From: Rhodopseudomonas palustris
Lineage (GTDB): Bacteria; Pseudomonadota; Alphaproteobacteria; Rhizobiales; Xanthobacteraceae
NCBI RefSeq assembly: GCF_007005445.1
Contig: NZ_CP041387.1
Location: 4,975,501 to 5,039,500, forward strand
Direction: 5' to 3'
Length of the DNA stretch: 64,000 bases
A program made the translations under genes and the position numbers. Under the pieces are notes generated by a model. It was not told the DNA's origin, made no database searches, and was given only the letters and a program-made list of their open reading frames with translations. Positions 1 to 9,739 of this stretch are shown piece after piece (the first letter of the stretch is position 1; every line of letters begins with the position of its first letter).

Positions 1-550
1 AGCCGCCTTCGATCGAGCCGGTGAGCTTGGCCGGTCCGCTGCCACGCTTGGTCACGACCGAAATCACGCCGCCGATCGCGTCCGAGCCGTACAGGCCGCT
101 CTGTGGGCCGCGCAGCACTTCGATACGTTCGATGTCGGAGGTCAGGAGATTGGCGAAATCATAGGCGCCGTTCGGCTTGCTCGGATCGCCGGCGTCGATG
201 CCGTCGATCAGCACCTTGACGTGGTTGGAGTTGGTGCCGCGCATGAAGATCGAGGTCGAGCCGCCGGGGCCGCCCGTGCGCACCACATTGAGGCCGGGCA
301 CCATGCTGAGCGCGTCGGCAGCGGTGCGCTGCTGATAGCGGGCGAGATCGTCGGCGGTGATCACGGTCACCGAGCTGGCCACCCGCTCGCGCAGCGTCTC
401 GGTCGCGGTGGCGCTGACGACGATTTCCGGCAGCACGTCCTGCGCGGTGGCAGGCGTGATGAGCCAAAGTGAAGGCACCAGAATGGTGGAGGCGAGAAGC
501 GCGCGCGAAAGGGCGGAGCAGGGCCGCGGCGCGGCGGGACGGGAATGCAT
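1..550 (-). CDS. btuB: TonB-dependent receptor, BtuB-like (3' end outside window)
   Basis: N-terminal about 183 residues of an outer-membrane TonB-dependent receptor, read from an ATG at 550 and leaving the window at position 1. A signal peptide (hydrophobic LLASTILVPSLWL, then a cut near TAQD) is followed by a TonB-box-like stretch (EIVVSAT) and a plug domain with the family signatures RGTNSNHVKVLIDGI and IEVLRGPQSGLYGSDAIGG. The plug most resembles BtuB, which imports cobalamin. The cobalamin riboswitch directly upstream on the same strand supports that substrate. The barrel is not visible, so a related metal-corrinoid receptor cannot be excluded. Confidence 0.8.
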   Translation of the reverse strand, partial: MHSRPAAPRPCSALSRALLASTILVPSLWLITPATAQDVLPEIVVSATATETLRERVASSVTVITADDLARYQQRTAADALSMVPGLNVVRTGGPGGSTSIFMRGTNSNHVKVLIDGIDAGDPSKPNGAYDFANLLTSDIERIEVLRGPQSGLYGSDAIGGVISVVTKRGSGPAKLTGSIEGG

Positions 551-673
551 GGGATCAACCTCGGCTGACGTCTGTGGCACGTCACAGCGAACGAGGTCTC
601 ACCGGCTTGTTCGGAAGCGGTGAAGACAATGCCTGCAATTCCCGGCCGGCAACTTCGCGTGTGACCACGAATG

Positions 674-860
674 ACGGCAGGTCTCCTGGCTCGCGGTTGA
701 TCTTCCGTCGCCTTCCCAGGACCGAGGTTCCCAGTGGCATCCGACGAAAGACGATCCGCTTACAGTTGCGGGAACAGCTACGGCCTAGAACGCGAAAGTG
801 TCTGCGTCCGCACCGTATTCCCTTTTCATCCCCTTTCGGGAAACCGTCGCCTCCATCTAG
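674..860 (-). promoter_or_regulatory. Cobalamin (B12) riboswitch
   Basis: On the minus strand the leader of the TonB receptor carries the hallmarks of a cobalamin riboswitch: an upstream GGTGCGG-type segment, the core CCGCAACTGTAAGCGG, the B12 box GCCACTGG...CTGGGAAGGC, and the closing GAGCCAGGAGACCTGCC at about 676-694. It lies about 125 nt upstream of the ATG at 550. Adenosylcobalamin binding usually represses btuB-type genes. Boundaries are approximate because the outer P1 stem was judged by eye. Confidence 0.92.
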
Positions 861-980
861 GAGTCCCGGGATTCGCGAGTCAATTCGCCGATGGCGGCGA
901 ACAGGCCCAATCGTGGTCGGATTGTGACCGGCTGTGACTTGCGTGTAACAGCCGGGTCTGTACACCTCGCACGATAGCGG

Positions 981-1712
981 ATGCGGCAGGTGGCGATGGC
1001 GGAATTCGTGGTGGAGTTCGGCAAGGATGGACGGCGCGTCGAGCCCGACGGCCGGCTCGATGCCGCTGCGTTTCATCGTAATGACGCGCCGATCCGCGCC
1101 GTGCTGGCCCGGCTGCTCGCCGGCCGGCAGGGCGACGTGCTCGAAGCCGGCAGCGGCACCGGCCAGCATATCGCCGCACTGGCGCGCGAGCATCCGTCGA
1201 TCGTGTGGTGGCCGAGCGATCTCAACGACCGGCATCTGGAGAGTATTGCCGCGTGGCGTGCCGATGCGGCGCTGGTCAATCTGCGGCCGCCGCAGCGGAT
1301 CGATCTGGCCGATTCCGCCTGGTCGGTCGCGCCGGTGGAGGGAACCGCGCCCGGGCCGCTGCTGGCGCTGTTTTGCGCCAACGTCGTGCACATCGCGCCG
1401 TGGCGCGTCGCCGAAGGGCTGCTGGCCGGCGCCGGCAGGCTGCTGCGCCACGACGGGATGCTGGTGCTGTACGGGCCGTTCAAGCAGGACGGCAGGCACA
1501 CCGCGCTCAGCAATGCGGTGTTCGACACCAGCCTGCGCGACGCCAATCCGGAATGGGGCGTGCGCGACGTGGCGGATCTGGAACGCCTGGCTGCCGGCGC
1601 CGGTCTGACGCTGAGCGAGATCGTCGAGATGCCGGCCAACAACCTGATCCTGGTGTTTGTACGGGCAAAACCGGCGGGGGCCGATGCGGCCGGCGGTGCT
1701 GCGGCGGGTTGA
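981..1712 (+). CDS. DUF938 SAM-dependent methyltransferase-like protein
   Basis: A 243-residue soluble protein of the DUF938 family, related to class I SAM-dependent methyltransferases. The SAM motif is VLEAGSGTGQHI (about residues 53-64). The conserved FCANVVHIAPW and LYGPFKQDGRHTALSNA segments are typical of DUF938. The substrate is unknown. The ATG at 981 gives the longest form; an ATG at 996 (MAEFVVEF) is an equally plausible start. It reads toward the MFS gene 75 bp downstream. Confidence 0.8.
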   Translation: MRQVAMAEFVVEFGKDGRRVEPDGRLDAAAFHRNDAPIRAVLARLLAGRQGDVLEAGSGTGQHIAALAREHPSIVWWPSDLNDRHLESIAAWRADAALVNLRPPQRIDLADSAWSVAPVEGTAPGPLLALFCANVVHIAPWRVAEGLLAGAGRLLRHDGMLVLYGPFKQDGRHTALSNAVFDTSLRDANPEWGVRDVADLERLAAGAGLTLSEIVEMPANNLILVFVRAKPAGADAAGGAAAG

Positions 1713-1787
1713 TCGCGCCCGGCCCGGCCCTATGATGCGCGCGCAATCGCCGGCCGGGGTCGGCCGGCGCGAGGAGAATCCCCGCCG

Positions 1788-3035
1788 ATGGTCGATGCGA
1801 CGGCCAACGACATCGTCGAAGACGATGCCCGTGCCCGTTCCAATGTGGTGCGGCTGGTCGCGGCGCAGGCGCTGACCGGCGCCAACGCCGCGGTGATCTT
1901 CGCCACCGGCTCGATCATCGGCGCCCAGCTCGCGCCGCAGACGTCGCTCGCCACCGTGCCGCTGTCGATGTATGTGCTCGGCCTCGCCGCCGGCACGCTG
2001 CCGACCGGTTGGATCGCACGGGTCTACGGCCGGCGCGTCGCCTTCATGATCGGCACCGGCTGCGGCGCGCTCACCGGCGTGCTCGGCGCCGTCGCCATCC
2101 TGTACGGCTCGTTTCTGCTGTTCTGCGTCGCGACGTTCATCGGCGGGCTCTACGCCGCGGTGTCGCAGTCCTACCGGTTTGCCGCCGCCGACGGCGCCAG
2201 CGCGGCCTATCGGCCGAAGGCGGTGTCGTGGGTGATGGCCGGCGGGGTGTTCGCCGGCGTGCTCGGTCCGCAGCTCGTGCAATGGACCATGGACGTCTGG
2301 CAGCCCTATCTGTTCGCGTTCTCCTATGTGGTGCAGGCGGTGATCGCGCTGATCGCCATGGCGGTGCTGTGGGGCGTCGATGCGCCGAAGCCGAAGCCGG
2401 CCGAACGCGCCGGCGGCCGCCCGCTGTTCGAGATCGTGCGGCAGCCGCGCTTCATCGCCGCGGCGCTGTGCGGCGCAATCGCCTATCCGATGATGAACCT
2501 GGTGATGACCTCGGCGCCGCTGGCGATGCAGATGTGCGGGCTGAGCGTCGGCGATTCCAATTTCGGTCTGCAATGGCACATCGTGGCGATGTACGCGCCG
2601 AGCTTCGTCACCGGCTCGCTGATCATCAAGTTCGGCGCGCCGCGCGTGGTCGCGGCCGGCCTGATCCTGGAGGCGCTCGGCGCCGGCATCGGCCTCACCG
2701 GCGTCACCGCCCCGCACTTCTGGGCGACGCTGTTCGTGATCGGGGTCGGCTGGAACCTGGCGTTCGTCGGTGCCTCGGCGCTGGTGCTGGAAACCCACCA
2801 GCCGAACGAGCGGACCAAGGTCCAGGCGGTCAATGATTTCATCATCTTCGGCCTGATGGCGCTGGGCTCGTTCGCGTCCGGCCAATTGCTGGCCGACTAC
2901 GGCTGGGCGACCGTCAATCTCGCGGTGTTTCCGCCGGTGTTGCTCGGCCTGATCGTGCTGGCCGTCACCGGCTGGTCGAAGATACGAAAACGTGCGGCTC
3001 TGAGCGCAACTGAGCTGTCCGATCGCGGCGTCTGA
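1788..3035 (+). CDS. MFS transporter
   Basis: A 415-residue integral membrane protein with about 12 hydrophobic segments. After TM2 it has the MFS loop variant GWIARVYGRRVAF, where major facilitators usually have G-x-x-x-D-R-x-G-R-R. The cytoplasmic hinge at about residues 200-215 (PKPKPAERAGG) separates the two six-helix halves. The substrate cannot be read from sequence. An AGGAG ribosome site precedes the ATG. It is followed 85 bp later by a second, only distantly similar MFS gene on the same strand. Confidence 0.85.
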   Translation: MVDATANDIVEDDARARSNVVRLVAAQALTGANAAVIFATGSIIGAQLAPQTSLATVPLSMYVLGLAAGTLPTGWIARVYGRRVAFMIGTGCGALTGVLGAVAILYGSFLLFCVATFIGGLYAAVSQSYRFAAADGASAAYRPKAVSWVMAGGVFAGVLGPQLVQWTMDVWQPYLFAFSYVVQAVIALIAMAVLWGVDAPKPKPAERAGGRPLFEIVRQPRFIAAALCGAIAYPMMNLVMTSAPLAMQMCGLSVGDSNFGLQWHIVAMYAPSFVTGSLIIKFGAPRVVAAGLILEALGAGIGLTGVTAPHFWATLFVIGVGWNLAFVGASALVLETHQPNERTKVQAVNDFIIFGLMALGSFASGQLLADYGWATVNLAVFPPVLLGLIVLAVTGWSKIRKRAALSATELSDRGV

Positions 3036-3120
3036 CCGCGCACCAACACGGCCGGCGGCGAACGCCGGACAGGGGAGGGAGTCCGATGCCGTCGCGCGCG
3101 ACGAATGACGCTCGCCGCCG

Positions 3121-4338
3121 ATGGTGACGACCCCGGCTCCCGACGAGACCTCGTTCCGCTATCCCGGCTGGCGGATCGTCGTGGTTTGCTTCGTCGTCGC
3201 CACCTTCGGCTGGGGCCTCGGCTTCTATGGCCAGAGCGTGTACCTCGCAGAACTGGCCCGACTTCACGGCTGGCCGTCGTCGCAGATCGCCACCGCAACG
3301 ACGTTCTTCTATCTCGCCGGTGCGCTGCTGGTGGCGTTCGTCGGCGATGTGATCCGCACCATCGGGGCGCGCGCCTGCCTGCTCGGCGGCATCGCCGCGA
3401 TGGCGCTCGGCACCGCGCTGCTCGGCCGGATCGACGCGGTCTGGCAGCTCTATGCGGTCGATGCGCTGCTGGCGGTCGGCTGGGCGGGGACCAGTCTTGG
3501 CGCGATCACCAACACGCTCGGCCTGTGGTTCGACCGGCGCCGCGGCATGGCGATCAGCCTGGCGCTGAACGGCGCCTCTTTCGGCGGCATCGTGGGCGTG
3601 CCGCTTCTGGTGGCGCTGATCGGCGCGCTCGGCTTCGCCGGGGCGACCTTTGCGGCGGCAGTCGCCGCGGTGATATTGCTGATGCCGCTGGTCGCGATCG
3701 TGGTTGCGCCGCCGCGGCATCCCGCCAATGCCGCTCCGGTCGCCGCCGCGCCGCGGCCGCTGTCGTCCGGCGCGATCCGCGGCAGCGCGTTGCGCGACCT
3801 CGGTTTTCTGACCGCGACGATCGCGTTCTCGCTGGTGCTGTTCGCGCAAGTCGGCTTCATCGTCCACCTGATCGCCTATCTCGATCCGCTGATCGGACGG
3901 GAGCGTGCCGCGCTGGCGATGTCGCTGCTGACCGCGATGGCGGTGGTCGGACGCGTGTCGCTGTCGGTGGTGATCGATCGTCTCGATCAGCGTCTGGTCT
4001 CGGCGCTGTCGTTCGCCAGCCAGGCGGTGGCGCTGGGCGTGTTGATCTCCACCCGCGATGAGGCGCTGCTGCTGGCCGCTTGCGCGCTGTTCGGCTTTTC
4101 GGTCGGCAATCTGATCACCTTACCGGCGCTGATCATCCAGCGCGAATTTCCTGCGTCGTCGTTCGGCGTCCTGGTCGCGCTCAACACCGCGATCAACCAG
4201 GTCGCCTATGCGTTCGGCCCCGGCATCATCGGCCTGCTGCGCGACGCCTCCGGCAGTTACACGCTGCCGTTCGCCGGCTGCATCGCGCTGCAACTCGCCG
4301 CCGCAGCGCTGATCATGGTGCGGCGGGGGCGACGATAG
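3121..4338 (+). CDS. MFS transporter
   Basis: A 405-residue major-facilitator protein with about 12 predicted membrane spans. The segment DRRRGMAISLALNGASFGG (after TM4) resembles that of monocarboxylate/oxalate-type MFS carriers (the OFA-like branch), so an organic acid is a possible but unproven substrate. It is probably co-transcribed with the preceding MFS gene. The gene downstream faces it, ending 28 bp away. Confidence 0.83.
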   Translation: MVTTPAPDETSFRYPGWRIVVVCFVVATFGWGLGFYGQSVYLAELARLHGWPSSQIATATTFFYLAGALLVAFVGDVIRTIGARACLLGGIAAMALGTALLGRIDAVWQLYAVDALLAVGWAGTSLGAITNTLGLWFDRRRGMAISLALNGASFGGIVGVPLLVALIGALGFAGATFAAAVAAVILLMPLVAIVVAPPRHPANAAPVAAAPRPLSSGAIRGSALRDLGFLTATIAFSLVLFAQVGFIVHLIAYLDPLIGRERAALAMSLLTAMAVVGRVSLSVVIDRLDQRLVSALSFASQAVALGVLISTRDEALLLAACALFGFSVGNLITLPALIIQREFPASSFGVLVALNTAINQVAYAFGPGIIGLLRDASGSYTLPFAGCIALQLAAAALIMVRRGRR

Positions 4339-4366
4339 CCTTTCGGCCGCCGCGGAAACGACTGTC

Positions 4367-4912
4367 TCACGCCAGCTCCGGCGTCTCGTCGTCTGGCAGC
4401 GGGAACTGGTAGGCGTTGAGCGTCATCGACACCATAGTGTAGTAGCCGCACAATCCGATCACTTCGACCAAGCCGCGCTCGCCGAGCAGCCGCATCGCCT
4501 CGTCATACAGCGGCTGCGGCAGCCCCTTGGCTTCGTGCAAGGCGCGGGCGACATCGTAGATCACCTGCGCCTTCGGATCGTCGAACGATGGGGTGCGGCG
4601 GTCGCGGATCGCGTCGATGATGGCAGGGTCGAGCCCGCCGTCGAGCGCCATCTTCTTGTGCGCGTACCATTCGAACTGCGCGGTCCAATGCCGCGCGGTG
4701 ACCAGGATTGCCAGTTCCGACAGCGCCGGGGGCAGCGAGGTGTCGTAGCGCAGGAAGGCGCCGAGCCGCGTCGCGTGGCGGGCCATCTCCGGGCTCGCCA
4801 GCCACGCCATCATCGGCGGCGGCGGGCTGCCGCGCTTGCTGGCGATCGACTCGTCGTAGATGGCGCGCTGTTCGGCGCTCATTTCGCCAGGCGAAAGTAA
4901 ATTCAGGCGCAT
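4367..4912 (-). CDS. Carboxymuconolactone decarboxylase family protein
   Basis: A 181-residue protein of the CMD/AhpD-like superfamily. The segment ALSELAILVTARHWTAQFEWYAHKKMALDGG is the family signature. It has H and E where AhpD peroxidases carry the CxxC pair, so a peroxidase role is unlikely and a lyase, hydrolase or unknown role is more likely. The ATG at 4912 opens at the conserved MRLNLL...MSAEQRAIYD start. An open frame continues upstream, but that part lies antisense to the acyl-CoA dehydrogenase gene and is a high-GC shadow. Confidence 0.83.
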   Translation of the reverse strand: MRLNLLSPGEMSAEQRAIYDESIASKRGSPPPPMMAWLASPEMARHATRLGAFLRYDTSLPPALSELAILVTARHWTAQFEWYAHKKMALDGGLDPAIIDAIRDRRTPSFDDPKAQVIYDVARALHEAKGLPQPLYDEAMRLLGERGLVEVIGLCGYYTMVSMTLNAYQFPLPDDETPELA

Positions 4913-5077
4913 CCTCGGTTGTCCTCTTCGGGTATCGGGCGTTCGTTCCCTAGCACATCGCCGCAAGACCGCAGCCCGAGACGGATATTGAATTCCACCG
5001 CGTGACGCGCCAAGGTCGCCGCCAATAAATGCATCGTCGGCGTGCAACGCGCCGGCGCAAATGTGGATGGAAACCGC

Positions 5078-6262
<1,185 letters not shown>

Positions 6263-6268
6263 TAGGCG

Positions 6269-6377
6269 TCCTCATCCTGAGGAGTGGCCGTCAGGCCGCG
6301 TCTCGAAGGATGAGGGGCCGCGGCGCTCATGGTTCGAGACGGCGCGCTGCGCGCGCCTCCTCACCATGAGGTCCTCG
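6269..6377. repeat. Palindromic intergenic repeat (Bradyrhizobiaceae REP-like)
   Basis: About 110 bp between the two acyl-CoA dehydrogenase genes, built of nested inverted repeats: CCTCATCCTGAGGAG at the left, GTCTCGAAGGATGAGG in the middle, GGTTCGAGACGGCGCGCTGCGCGCGCC, and CCTCACCATGAGG at the right. The layout matches a repeat family I know from Rhodopseudomonas and Bradyrhizobium intergenic DNA. It would form a strong stem-loop in the mRNA and may lower or stabilise the downstream message. Confidence 0.75.
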
Positions 6378-6417
6378 TATCGTTGCAACATCATTGATCT
6401 GATCGGAAACCTCACCC

Positions 6418-7557
6418 ATGGCTCTCGTCCTCACCGAAGAACAAACCATGCTGCGCGACTCCGCGCGCGGGCTGATCGGCGACAAGGCGCCGGTCGCTCA
6501 TCTGCGCAAGCTGCGCGACGAGCGTGACGCCACCGGCTTTTCCCGCGACCTCTGGAAGAGTTTTGCCGAGATGGGCCTCGCCGGCCTGCTGGTGCCGGAA
6601 GAATTCGGCGGCTCCGGGCTCGGCTGTGTCGAGGCCGGCGTGGTGATGGAGGAGATCGGCCGTAACCTGACGCCGTCGCCGTTGCTGTCGACCGCGATCC
6701 TGGCGGCTTCCGCACTCGTCCGCGGCGGCTCGGACGCGCAGAAGAAGAACTACCTGCCGAAGATTGCCGACGGCTCGCTGATCGCCGCGCTCGCAGTGGA
6801 CGAAGGCGCCAAGCATCGGCCGTCGCGCATCACCCTGAGCGCGACGCGTGCGGGCAACGGTTTCAAGCTGAAAGGCGACAAGGCGCTGGTGGTCGACGGC
6901 CACGTCGCCGACCTTTTGATCGTCGCGGCGCGGAGCAGCGGCCAGCCCGGCGATGTCGACGGTCTGACGCTGTTCCTGGTCGACCCGAAGGCCAAGGGCG
7001 TTGCGATCGAGCGTACCGTGATGGTCGACGCGCACAATGCGGCGCGGATCGGCTTCGACGACGTCGAGGTGAATGCCGATCAGGTGCTCGGCGAGGTCGA
7101 TCGCGGTGGCGCGCTGCTCGAGGCGGTGCTCAACGTCGGCCGCGCTGCCGTCGCGGCCGAAATGCTCGGCGTCGCCGACGAGGCGTTTGGGCGGACGGTG
7201 AGCTATCTCAAGGAGCGCAAGCAGTTCGGCAGGCTGATCGGCGAATTCCAGGCGCTGCAGCACCGCGCCGCACATCTCTACACCGAGATCGAGATCCTGC
7301 GCGCCGCCGTGCTCAAGGCGCTGCAGGCGGTCGATGCCGACGCGGCGCAGGCGCGCCTCGCGGTCGCGGTCGCCAAGGCCAAGGCCGGTACGGTGACCAC
7401 GCTCGCAGTGCAGGAAGGTGTGCAGATGCACGGCGGCATGGGCATGACCGATCAGTTCGATATCGGCCTGTTCATGAAGCGCGGCCGCGTGCTGCAGGAG
7501 CTGTTCGGCGACAGCGCCTACCACACCGAAGCACTGGCGGAGTGGAAGAAGTATTGA
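6418..7557 (+). CDS. Acyl-CoA dehydrogenase, small subunit
   Basis: A 379-residue acyl-CoA dehydrogenase-fold protein. N-terminal and central domains are present (PEEFGGSGLG; RKQFGRLIGEFQALQHRAA), but the C-terminus reads QMHGGMGMTDQFDIGLFMKR instead of the usual YEGT-type segment with the catalytic glutamate. Together with the large subunit 155 bp upstream this suggests a heteromeric (alpha2beta2-like) enzyme in fatty-acid, dicarboxylate or ring-derived acyl-CoA oxidation. The intervening repeat could uncouple their expression. Confidence 0.85.
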   Translation: MALVLTEEQTMLRDSARGLIGDKAPVAHLRKLRDERDATGFSRDLWKSFAEMGLAGLLVPEEFGGSGLGCVEAGVVMEEIGRNLTPSPLLSTAILAASALVRGGSDAQKKNYLPKIADGSLIAALAVDEGAKHRPSRITLSATRAGNGFKLKGDKALVVDGHVADLLIVAARSSGQPGDVDGLTLFLVDPKAKGVAIERTVMVDAHNAARIGFDDVEVNADQVLGEVDRGGALLEAVLNVGRAAVAAEMLGVADEAFGRTVSYLKERKQFGRLIGEFQALQHRAAHLYTEIEILRAAVLKALQAVDADAAQARLAVAVAKAKAGTVTTLAVQEGVQMHGGMGMTDQFDIGLFMKRGRVLQELFGDSAYHTEALAEWKKY

Positions 7558-7575
7558 GGGGTTAGCATCACAAGC

Positions 7576-7690
7576 CGTCATTCCGGGGCGCGAACGGAAA
7601 GTTCGCGAACCCTGAATCCGGAGATTGTTTTCGGTGCGTGCCCTGAACCGCGAGATTCCGGGTTCGCGCTGCGCGCGCCCCGGAATGACG
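7576..7690. repeat. Palindromic intergenic repeat, CGTCATTCCGGGGCG family
   Basis: An element bounded by CGTCATTCCGGGGCGCG on the left and its complement GCGCCCCGGAATGACG on the right, with internal GCGAACCCTGAATC / GATTCCGGGTTCGC arms. This resembles a repeat familiar in Rhodopseudomonas and Bradyrhizobium intergenic regions. No gene is visible inside it. It directly follows the small acyl-CoA dehydrogenase gene and could serve as its transcript end. Confidence 0.72.
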
Positions 7691-7736
7691 AACGAGAGGG
7701 TGTTTGAGAGCGCAGGCGCACCAACACTCTAAACTG

Positions 7737-7856
7737 TCATTCCCGCCCATTGCCGTCATCCCCGCGTAGGCGGGGATCCAGTATCCCAGGGCGCTCTCGT
7801 GCCGATCGCCGTCGCTATGCAATCCTGGTTCGCCCGCCTGCGCGGGCGATGACGGT
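7737..7856. repeat. Palindromic intergenic repeat, CCCCGCGTAGGCGGGG family
   Basis: A second repeat placed in tandem with the previous one. The left part is GTCATCCCCGCGTAGGCGGGGATCCAG; the right part is CGCCCGCCTGCGCGGGCGATGACGG, a degenerate inverted copy. The same core (CCCCGCGCAGGCGGGG) recurs at 41884-42002 and, degenerate, at 32929-32952. With the preceding element it fills the whole non-coding gap 7558-7897; no gene is seen there. Confidence 0.7.
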
Positions 7857-7897
7857 GGAGGGTGTCGAAGCGCCGACGAGACGAGCCGACGCCGTCC

Positions 7898-8932
7898 TTA
7901 CCGGATCGGCGGGGCGTATTGGATGCCGCCGTTGCTCCAGAGCTGGTTGAGGCCGCGCGGGATGCCGAGCTTGCCGACGTTGCGGTCGTAGACTTCGCCG
8001 TAATTGCCGACATGGCGGACGATGCGGGCGGCCCAGTCCTTCGACAGGCCGAGATCCTCGCCGAATGCGCCCTCGGTGCCGACCAGGCGCATCACGTCCG
8101 GCTTCTTCGACTTGAGGGCTTCGTCGATGTTCTGCGAGGTGATGCCGAGCTCTTCGGCGTTGATCATCGCGTACAGCGTCCACTTCACGATCATCATCCA
8201 ATCGTCGTCGCGCTGCCGCACCACGGGTGCGAGCGGCTCCTTGGAGATGACGTCGGGCAGGATGACGTGGTCGCCGGCGTTGGCGAAGGTCTTGCGCAGC
8301 GCGTAGAGCTGCGACACGTCGGCCGTGAAGGTGTCGCACTGGCCGTCCTTGTAGGCCTTCACCACGTCGTCGAACTTCTCGGATTTGACCTCCTGATAGG
8401 TCATGTTGTTGGTGCGGAAGTAATCGGCGAGGTTGAGCTGGGTGGTGGTGCCGTTCTGGACGCAGACCTTGCTGCCGTCGAGTTCGACCGCGCTGTCGAT
8501 CTTGCGCGAGGCCGGCACCATGAAGCCCTGGCCGTCGTAATAGGCGACCGCCGGGAAATACAGCTCGTAGTTCGTCTCGCGCGACATGCTCCAGGTCGAG
8601 TTGCGCGACAGGATGTCGACCTTGCGGCTCTGCAATTCCTTGAACCGTTCGTTGGCGTCGAGCGGCAGGAATTTGACCTTGGTCGGATCGTCGAAGATCG
8701 CCGCCGCCACCGCGCGGCAGAAGTCGACGTCGAAGCCGGTCCAGTTGCCCTTGTCGTCCGGGGTCGCGAAACCGGGCAGACCCTTGTTGACGCCGCACAG
8801 CACCGCGTCGCGGCGGATGGTGCGCTTCAGCGTCTTGGTGTCGTAGCGCTCATAGGTGACCGCGGCAGCCGCGATTCCCGCCGCGACCACGAGCCCGAGG
8901 GCGAGCCCGGTCTGAAACGTCCGTTTGAACAT
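7898..8932 (-). CDS. General amino-acid ABC transporter substrate-binding protein (AapJ/BztA-like)
   Basis: A 344-residue periplasmic binding protein of the polar amino-acid family (SBP_bac_3). The N-terminus has a signal/anchor segment (GLALGLVVAAGIAAAAV). The body carries RDAVLCGVNKGLPGFATPDDKGNW and TGFDVDFCRAVAAAIF, typical of the AapJ/BztA branch that binds several L-amino acids. No permease or ATPase gene (aapQMP) is adjacent, so it is an orphan here and may feed a transporter encoded elsewhere or act in sensing. Its 5' neighbour is the L,D-transpeptidase gene. Confidence 0.87.
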   Translation of the reverse strand: MFKRTFQTGLALGLVVAAGIAAAAVTYERYDTKTLKRTIRRDAVLCGVNKGLPGFATPDDKGNWTGFDVDFCRAVAAAIFDDPTKVKFLPLDANERFKELQSRKVDILSRNSTWSMSRETNYELYFPAVAYYDGQGFMVPASRKIDSAVELDGSKVCVQNGTTTQLNLADYFRTNNMTYQEVKSEKFDDVVKAYKDGQCDTFTADVSQLYALRKTFANAGDHVILPDVISKEPLAPVVRQRDDDWMMIVKWTLYAMINAEELGITSQNIDEALKSKKPDVMRLVGTEGAFGEDLGLSKDWAARIVRHVGNYGEVYDRNVGKLGIPRGLNQLWSNGGIQYAPPIR

Positions 8933-8974
8933 GCTGAGTCTTTCGCAATGAGAACAGTAGGCAGGCGGGGTGCG

Positions 8975-9589
8975 TTACAGCTCGGGCTTCTGCCGGACCA
9001 CCACCTTGGTGCCGACCGGGACGCGGTCGTACAGGTCCATCACGTCGGCGTTGACCAGCCGGAAGCAGCCGGACGAGATCGCGGTGCCGATGGTGTCGGG
9101 GCGGTTGGTGCCGTGGATGCGATACACCGTCGAGCCGAGATACATCGCGCGAGCGCCCATCGGGTTGCCCGGGCCGCCGGCCATGAAGCGCGGCAGATAG
9201 GGCTGACGCTGGATCATCTCCGGCGGCGGGGTCCAGTCCGGCCATTCGGCTTTCCGCGAAATCTTCAGCAGCCCCTGCCACTGGAAGCCTTCGCGGCCGA
9301 CCCCGATGCCGTAGCGCAGCGCGCGGTTGTTGCCCTGAACCAGATACAGGTAACGTTCCGAGGTCTGCACGATGATGGTGCCGGGCGCCTCCGTGCTGCG
9401 GTAATACACCATCTGCTTGCGCCATTCCGGCGGCAGCACGTAGCCGTCGTCTGCGATCAGCCCGGGCTCGTCGCCGACGTCGGGCTGTTGCGCGTAGCTC
9501 GGTACCGAGACGAACGTGATCAGGGCCGCCGCCGTGGCGAGCCGGCCGATCCAACGCGGCATTCTCATGAGACCCCCATCGCGAAACAC
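8975..9589 (-). CDS. L,D-transpeptidase (YkuD domain)
   Basis: A 204-residue exported protein of the ErfK/YbiS/YkuD family, which forms 3-3 peptidoglycan crosslinks or attaches proteins to peptidoglycan. A signal peptide (LATAAALITFVSVPSYA) is followed by the YkuD domain with catalytic HGTNRPDTIGTAISSGCFRL; the nucleophile is about Cys175 counted from the first ATG. A second ATG eight codons in (9568) would also fit. It is monocistronic or weakly linked to the AapJ-like gene 42 bp downstream. Confidence 0.88.
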   Translation of the reverse strand: MFRDGGLMRMPRWIGRLATAAALITFVSVPSYAQQPDVGDEPGLIADDGYVLPPEWRKQMVYYRSTEAPGTIIVQTSERYLYLVQGNNRALRYGIGVGREGFQWQGLLKISRKAEWPDWTPPPEMIQRQPYLPRFMAGGPGNPMGARAMYLGSTVYRIHGTNRPDTIGTAISSGCFRLVNADVMDLYDRVPVGTKVVVRQKPEL

Positions 9590-9607
9590 CGCAGGCTGTG
9601 TACCACG

Positions 9608-9739
9608 TCAGCCCGGCGCGATCCACAACCGCAGCAGCAGCGAGACCAGCGTCACGGTGCCGACGCCGGCCAGCCACAGCGCCACGAACCACAGCAGTCG
9701 TCGCGACACCGGGCGTCGAGGTTCAATGGGGCCGGTCAA
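9608..9739 (-). CDS. DUF2474 small membrane protein of the cyanide-insensitive oxidase operon
   Basis: A 43-residue protein with one transmembrane helix (about residues 15-37, RLLWFVALWLAGVGTVTLVS) after a short proline/arginine-rich N-terminus. It matches the pattern of DUF2474 proteins found next to cioAB/cydAB genes and probably acts as a small accessory subunit of the bd-type oxidase. The proposed start is a TTG at 9739 whose last bases overlap the TGA stop of cydB (TTGA), which implies translational coupling. Gene finders that require ATG would miss it. Confidence 0.72.
   Translation of the reverse strand: MTGPIEPRRPVSRRLLWFVALWLAGVGTVTLVSLLLRLWIAPG

Noticed and set aside
582..2885. A 767-residue open frame on the minus strand
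   Set aside because: It lies antisense to the methyltransferase and MFS genes and is full of Arg, His, Asp, Gln and Gly with no domain; a high-GC shadow. Similar long shadows at 7862-9742, 9598-10770, 14374-16173, 36008-38404 and 47251-48915 were dropped for the same reason.
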